Origin: Bacillota bacterium
GTDB lineage: Bacteria; Bacillota; Bacilli; Alicyclobacillales; SLC66
Length of the DNA stretch: 18,710 bases
Direction of reading: 5' to 3'
NCBI GenBank assembly: GCA_021797415.1
Contig: JAJZZT010000273.1
Location: forward strand, 1-18,710
In this document: positions 15,876 through 18,710 of the stretch, piece by piece
How the letters are laid out: each line of letters begins with the position of its first letter
Position numbering within the stretch: the first letter of the stretch is position 1
Made by a program: the position numbers and the translations under genes
The notes under the pieces: generated by a model
What the model saw: the letters and a program-made list of their open reading frames with translations, nothing else
The model's database searches: none
What the model was told of the DNA's origin: nothing

Positions 15876-17126
15876 ATGCTGATTCAATTTTCGGTAATGA
15901 ATTTTCTTTCTTTTAAAAATATGACTACTTTGAGTCTGGCGGCTTCAAATCTTCAGGATTCAGATGTCGGAGTGATGACGGCTGCGAATCTGCGCATGCT
16001 CAAAGCAGCCGCCATCTATGGAGCAAATGCGAGTGGGAAGAGCAATCTATTGAAGGCGTTAGCATGGATGACACGATGGATGCGTCAGTCCTCCAAAGAA
16101 TCGCAGGCCGGAGATCCGATTGATGTACAACCCTACGCTCTCAATCCCGTCTCTGCTGATCAGCCCAGCTTCTTCGAAATCATTATGCTGATTGATGAAG
16201 TGCGGTATCGGTATGGCTTTGAAGTGGACCGTGAACGGGTCGTCAAAGAATGGTTGTACCGTACTCCCAAACAGCGAGAAAGAAAGCTATACGAGCGCGA
16301 TGGACAAAACTTTTCCATCAGCGGCCAGTTTGTCGAAGGGAATGGTCTTGCGGATCGGACAAGACCGAATTCACTCTTTTTGTCTGTTGCAGCGCAGTTC
16401 AACGGTGAAATTGCCGGACGTATCATGGAGTGGGTTGGGAGGGTTCGGAGCGTCGGAGCGGACCCGTTTTACAGGAATGTCTCGTCGAGATTACTGTCGA
16501 CCAGATTGCTGTCAGAGGAACAATTCGGAGCAAGGATTAGTGAGTTGATCAAGTCGGTTGATCTCGGGATAGAACGTGTATTTGTAGAGGAAGAATCCTT
16601 TCCAGTATCCGAGGAGGATTCCTCAGACCTGCCGAGTCATTCGCGTTTGAATCGCACATATTTTGTGGTGCGGACAGCGCATCTCGTTTATGATGAAGAG
16701 GGTAAAGCCGTCGGTGAAGAGATATTTGATCTGCATCGCGCCGAGTCCTCCGGTACTCTCAAAATATTTGAACTTACAGGGCCGATCATGCTGACGCTGA
16801 CCCAGGGTGGAATCCTGTTGGTCGATGAACTTGACTCCAGGCTTCATCCACTTCTGACGCGCTATTTAATCAGATTGTTTCACGAGAATAATGTTCATGG
16901 GGCACAATTTATTTTCGGGACGCACTCTTCCGAGGTTCTGGAAGAACAGGATCTCAGACGTGACGAGATCTGGTTAATGGAGAAAGATCGCTTCGGAGCT
17001 TCAAGTCTTTTCTCAGTTGCCGAGTTCAAACCGCGCAAAAGTGCGTCCTTAAGAAAGGATTATCTGTTCGGACGATTTGGGGCCGTACCTGTACTCACGC
17101 CGTTTGAGGATGGAGCGGATCAATGA
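15876..17126 (+). CDS. RloA-type AAA/ABC ATPase (AAA_15/AAA_21), defence-associated
   Basis: A 416-residue ATPase of the AAA_15 class often encoded next to an RloB or DUF4435 TOPRIM partner in restriction-modification or anti-phage loci. It opens with MLIQFSVMNFLSFKNMTTLSL, the usual start of the family. Walker A is GANASGKSNLLKAL near residue 48, the signature-like ESSGTLKIF near 289, Walker B GGILLVDELDSRLHPLL near 312, and the switch FIFGTHSSEVLE near 346. All key residues look intact. ATG 15876 is chosen for GGAGGTG 6 nt upstream; a TTG 14 codons earlier lacks one. The gene overlaps the next by ATGA (4 bp). It is visibly AT-richer than the glycan genes, suggesting separate origin. Whether it still acts without a working partner is unknown. 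Confidence 0.88.
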   Translation: MLIQFSVMNFLSFKNMTTLSLAASNLQDSDVGVMTAANLRMLKAAAIYGANASGKSNLLKALAWMTRWMRQSSKESQAGDPIDVQPYALNPVSADQPSFFEIIMLIDEVRYRYGFEVDRERVVKEWLYRTPKQRERKLYERDGQNFSISGQFVEGNGLADRTRPNSLFLSVAAQFNGEIAGRIMEWVGRVRSVGADPFYRNVSSRLLSTRLLSEEQFGARISELIKSVDLGIERVFVEEESFPVSEEDSSDLPSHSRLNRTYFVVRTAHLVYDEEGKAVGEEIFDLHRAESSGTLKIFELTGPIMLTLTQGGILLVDELDSRLHPLLTRYLIRLFHENNVHGAQFIFGTHSSEVLEEQDLRRDEIWLMEKDRFGASSLFSVAEFKPRKSASLRKDYLFGRFGAVPVLTPFEDGADQ

Positions 17127-17627
17127 CGCGGTCTCGCCAGCATGCACAATATCTTACGCGGAAGGTAGCCGTGCGCGAGCCGAGGGAACGGTTTCTCATC
17201 GTCTGTGAAGGTGCAAAAACAGAATCGAATTATTTCCGCTCATTTCGAGTTACCTCGGCGGATATTCAGATCTTTGGCGCAGGCATGAGCACCATGTCCC
17301 TCGTCCAGCGTTGTATTAAATTTCGGGACGACTCGTCTGAGCCGTATGATCAGGTGTGGTGTGTATTTGACAGGGATTCCAATCCCGCGAATGACTTCAA
17401 CGCATACTCGCCAAGACTACAACCGTCGCTTGTCAGAGTACCTCGGACAAGCATATGAAAAGCGAACACCAATGTACGATCTCTTGAGCAGACGGCAGGA
17501 GTTGGCGATCGAACACGCAAAGAGGCTCCTCAATCTGCATCTGCATGATGGCATAAGCCCCGCAAGAGCGAACCCATCTACGACAGTCCATCTTCTCGTG
17601 ATGCAACTACAACGCTTCATGTGCTGA
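17123..17627 (+). pseudogene. RloB-like TOPRIM protein, broken by frameshift and apparent internal deletion
   Basis: The 5' part (17123-17410) reads as an RloB N-terminus: RERFLIVCEGAKTESNYFRS, the TOPRIM-type Glu motif, and VWCVFDRDSNPANDFN, the Asp motif. That frame then ends at 17458 after unrelated residues. The other frame picks up at about 17413 with RQDYNRRLSEYLGQAYEK, then LLSRRQELAIEHAKRLLNLH and NPSTTVHLLVMQL, which is the RloB C-terminus. In intact members about 40 residues including a YSNxxFELW segment lie between these blocks; here they are missing and the frame changes at the join (about 17400-17415). I infer a deletion whose size is not a multiple of three. The ATG overlaps the rloA stop (ATGA). 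Confidence 0.8.
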
Positions 17628-17994
17628 GCGGACGGGGTACAGTATGCATGAAATGCAAAATGCGCGGGGCGACATACTTTTGCATAATAGACTGAAAATT
17701 CACTCGAAATCTCGATCCTCAGATTCCTTTTATTGAGTTTTCTGTGTACAATGGCTATCATGATTGTGTGGTTGTTCTTGCCAAGAAGACTTCCAGAAAA
17801 AGAGAGATAAAAGCGCACAATCCGTTTCTAGTGACGATGTGCTGAATATTCAAATTCAGGTCGGATCAGAGAGGATTTGCGAGCGGGGTCTCGCTTTGTC
17901 AAAGGGTGTTCATATGGCTCTCAGGGTGGGAGGTGTGGATCTCTCAGGGCGTCCGTACGCCGATTTGACTCGACTCAAGGAGGGACTTCACAGA
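17628..17994 (+). other. Intergenic region with a gene-remnant-like ORF and leader hairpins
   Basis: No complete gene is seen. A frame without a start, 17696-17845, is treated separately. Downstream are several small inverted repeats: CTGAAT-attcaa-ATTCAG (17842-17859), GCGAG-cggggt-CTCGC (17879-17894) and GGCGT-ccgt-ACGCC (17948-17961), and a directly repeated CTCTCAGGG 23 nt apart (about 17918 and 17941). They may form a structured leader for the exported protein mRNA, as is common for abundant surface proteins. No clear -10/-35 pair was found; TTGTCA near 17896 has no partner. Confidence 0.3.
17696..17845 (+). pseudogene. Possible remnant of an unidentified gene (C-terminal fragment)
   Basis: Between a TGA at 17693-17695 and a TGA at 17843-17845 runs a 49-codon frame with protein-like content: LDPQIPFIEFSVYNG, YHDCVVVLAKKTSRK, REIKAHNPFLV. 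It lacks an early start codon and a ribosome-binding site. Placed just after the broken rloB gene, it may be debris of another accessory or defence gene. No family is recognised, and a chance ORF cannot be excluded. Confidence 0.25.
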
Positions 17995-18710
17995 ATGCAA
18001 GAGAAACAGCATCCACCCAGAAGACGGCTGTCGCGCCGTGCGTCGGTTTCCATCGCGCTGTCTGTCGTTCTGCCCGCGCTCGCGACTGCTCCGGCGGCGT
18101 ACGCGGCAACGACTTCGGCAACGAGCGGTCCTCTGACGCTTTCCGCGCCGATCACCACCTACAATGCGACAGTGGGCACTCCGTTCAGCGATTCGCTGAA
18201 CAAATCCGTTACGGGCGGGTCCACGCCGTACATGTGGTCGGTCCCCAGCATTGATTACAAGTCCACGTCGGTGGTCGGAAGCGTCTATTCCGGGTCCAAC
18301 ACCCATTCTTCGGTGACGGGGCAGGTGTACGGTGTGCCCTCGCTGCTGCCTGTTTCATCCGGTTCCACGGTGATTAACAATGTGTACAATCACACGACTG
18401 TGACAGGCAACGTGTACCTGCTTCCGAACAATGTCCAGGCGTGGACCTACGGCAACCTGACCGGTACACCCACGGTCGCCGGGACGATCAGTTTCGAGGG
18501 CGTGGCGATGGACAAGACGGGCGCGATGGTGAAGAGTGGTAACGTGATGCTGACGGTGACGCCGACAACCACCACGACGACGACGCCAACGACCACGACG
18601 ACGACGCCAACGACCACGACGACGACGACGACGCCAACGACAACCACGACAACGCCGACGACCACGACGACGACGCCGACGACCACGACGACGACGCCAA
18701 CGACCACGAC
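17995..18710 (+). CDS. Exported protein with He_PIG-like Ig domain and Pro-Thr repeat region (3' end outside window)
   Basis: The ATG follows AAGGAGGG (17977-17984). The first 37 residues are a long signal peptide: a basic region (PRRRLSRRAS), a hydrophobic core (VSIALSVVLPALATA) and an AYA cleavage site before ATTS. The SRRAS run is only partly Tat-like. The mature part has TVGTPFSDSL, GGSTPYMWSV and, further on, NLTGTPTVAGTISFEGVAMD, matching the opening and closing strands of putative Ig (He_PIG-like) domains. Between them is an insert with three V-x-G-x-V-Y repeats. From about residue 190 a Pro-Thr array begins and runs off the edge. It is probably a cell-surface or S-layer-associated protein and a candidate for Thr O-glycosylation. 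The frame is open to the window end, so total length is unknown. Confidence 0.8.
   Translation, partial: MQEKQHPPRRRLSRRASVSIALSVVLPALATAPAAYAATTSATSGPLTLSAPITTYNATVGTPFSDSLNKSVTGGSTPYMWSVPSIDYKSTSVVGSVYSGSNTHSSVTGQVYGVPSLLPVSSGSTVINNVYNHTTVTGNVYLLPNNVQAWTYGNLTGTPTVAGTISFEGVAMDKTGAMVKSGNVMLTVTPTTTTTTTPTTTTTTPTTTTTTTTPTTTTTTPTTTTTTPTTTTTTPTTT
18562..18710 (+). repeat. Pro-Thr(6-8) tandem repeat (about 21-bp unit, CCN-ACN-rich)
   Basis: Proline codons fall at 18562, 18586, 18607, 18634, 18655, 18676 and 18697, spaced 24, 21, 27, 21, 21 and 21 bp, with only threonine codons (ACG, ACC, ACA) between. The basic unit is therefore Pro-Thr6, with one Thr7 and one Thr8 variant. The nearly identical units suggest slippage or recombination-driven length variation. 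The array continues beyond the window. Confidence 0.9.

Noticed and set aside
18447..18707. Reverse ORF rich in Val and Gly
   Set aside because: It is the complement of the Pro-Thr repeat; the forward frame has a ribosome-binding site, signal peptide and Ig-like domain, while the reverse has none.
18562..18710. CRISPR-like array
   Set aside because: The period is about 21 bp with no spacers, and it is in frame within a coding region; it is a protein repeat.

Overview
The window holds most of a cell-surface polysaccharide (or teichoic-acid-like/S-layer glycan) biosynthesis and export locus, followed by a decayed two-gene defence cassette and the start of a large exported Thr/Pro-rich protein. 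Organism: strong purine-rich Shine-Dalgarno sequences (GGAGG, AAAGGAG), frequent GTG/TTG starts, moderately high GC and a long Sec-type signal peptide suggest a moderately GC-rich Bacillota, perhaps of the Alicyclobacillus/Kyrpidia type. No marker gene fixes the lineage, so this is inference.

Layout. 1-254: C-terminal end of an unrecognised protein. 430-3199: an initiating sugar-1-phosphate transferase (WbaP-like) overlapped by a family 2 glycosyltransferase (GT2), then a 16-codon ATGA-coupled ORF that ends abruptly. 3268-4572: a second GT2 on the opposite strand, interrupting the forward operon. 4749-4960: two tiny overlapping reverse ORFs, one with a strong ribosome-binding site, antisense to the leader of the next operon. 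5096-13621: a tight forward operon of ABC-transporter permease (Wzm-like), ATPase with C-terminal glycan-recognition domain (Wzt-like), a 1234-residue methyltransferase/coiled-coil/GT2/GT2 fusion, and a large YfhO-like membrane protein. 13774-15724: an FAD-dependent UDP-galactopyranose-mutase-like oxidoreductase and a GtrA-type membrane protein. 15876-17627: an RloA-type ATPase overlapping by 4 bp an RloB-type TOPRIM gene that is broken. 17995-18710 (runs off the edge): a secreted protein with a putative Ig-like (He_PIG-like) domain followed by a Pro-Thr6 tandem repeat.

How the genes could work together: WbaP would load the first sugar onto undecaprenyl phosphate, the GT2 enzymes extend it on the cytoplasmic face, the fusion protein would modify or extend the chain, and Wzm/Wzt would export it. 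The YfhO-like protein and GtrA would act at or across the membrane, for example in later glycosylation. No Wzx/Wzy pair is seen, which fits an ABC-transporter-dependent route. The Thr-rich exported protein beside the locus is a plausible glycan acceptor, but that link is inference.

Most unusual observations: a ~55-residue module (RPDLQ...LLxWA...DS) shared by the fusion glycosyltransferase C-terminus and the membrane protein; the intact RloA ATPase with a partner that has lost its middle and frame; an inverted glycosyltransferase flanked by truncated-looking ORFs; low-complexity inserts in three sugar transferases; and the Pro-Thr6 array.
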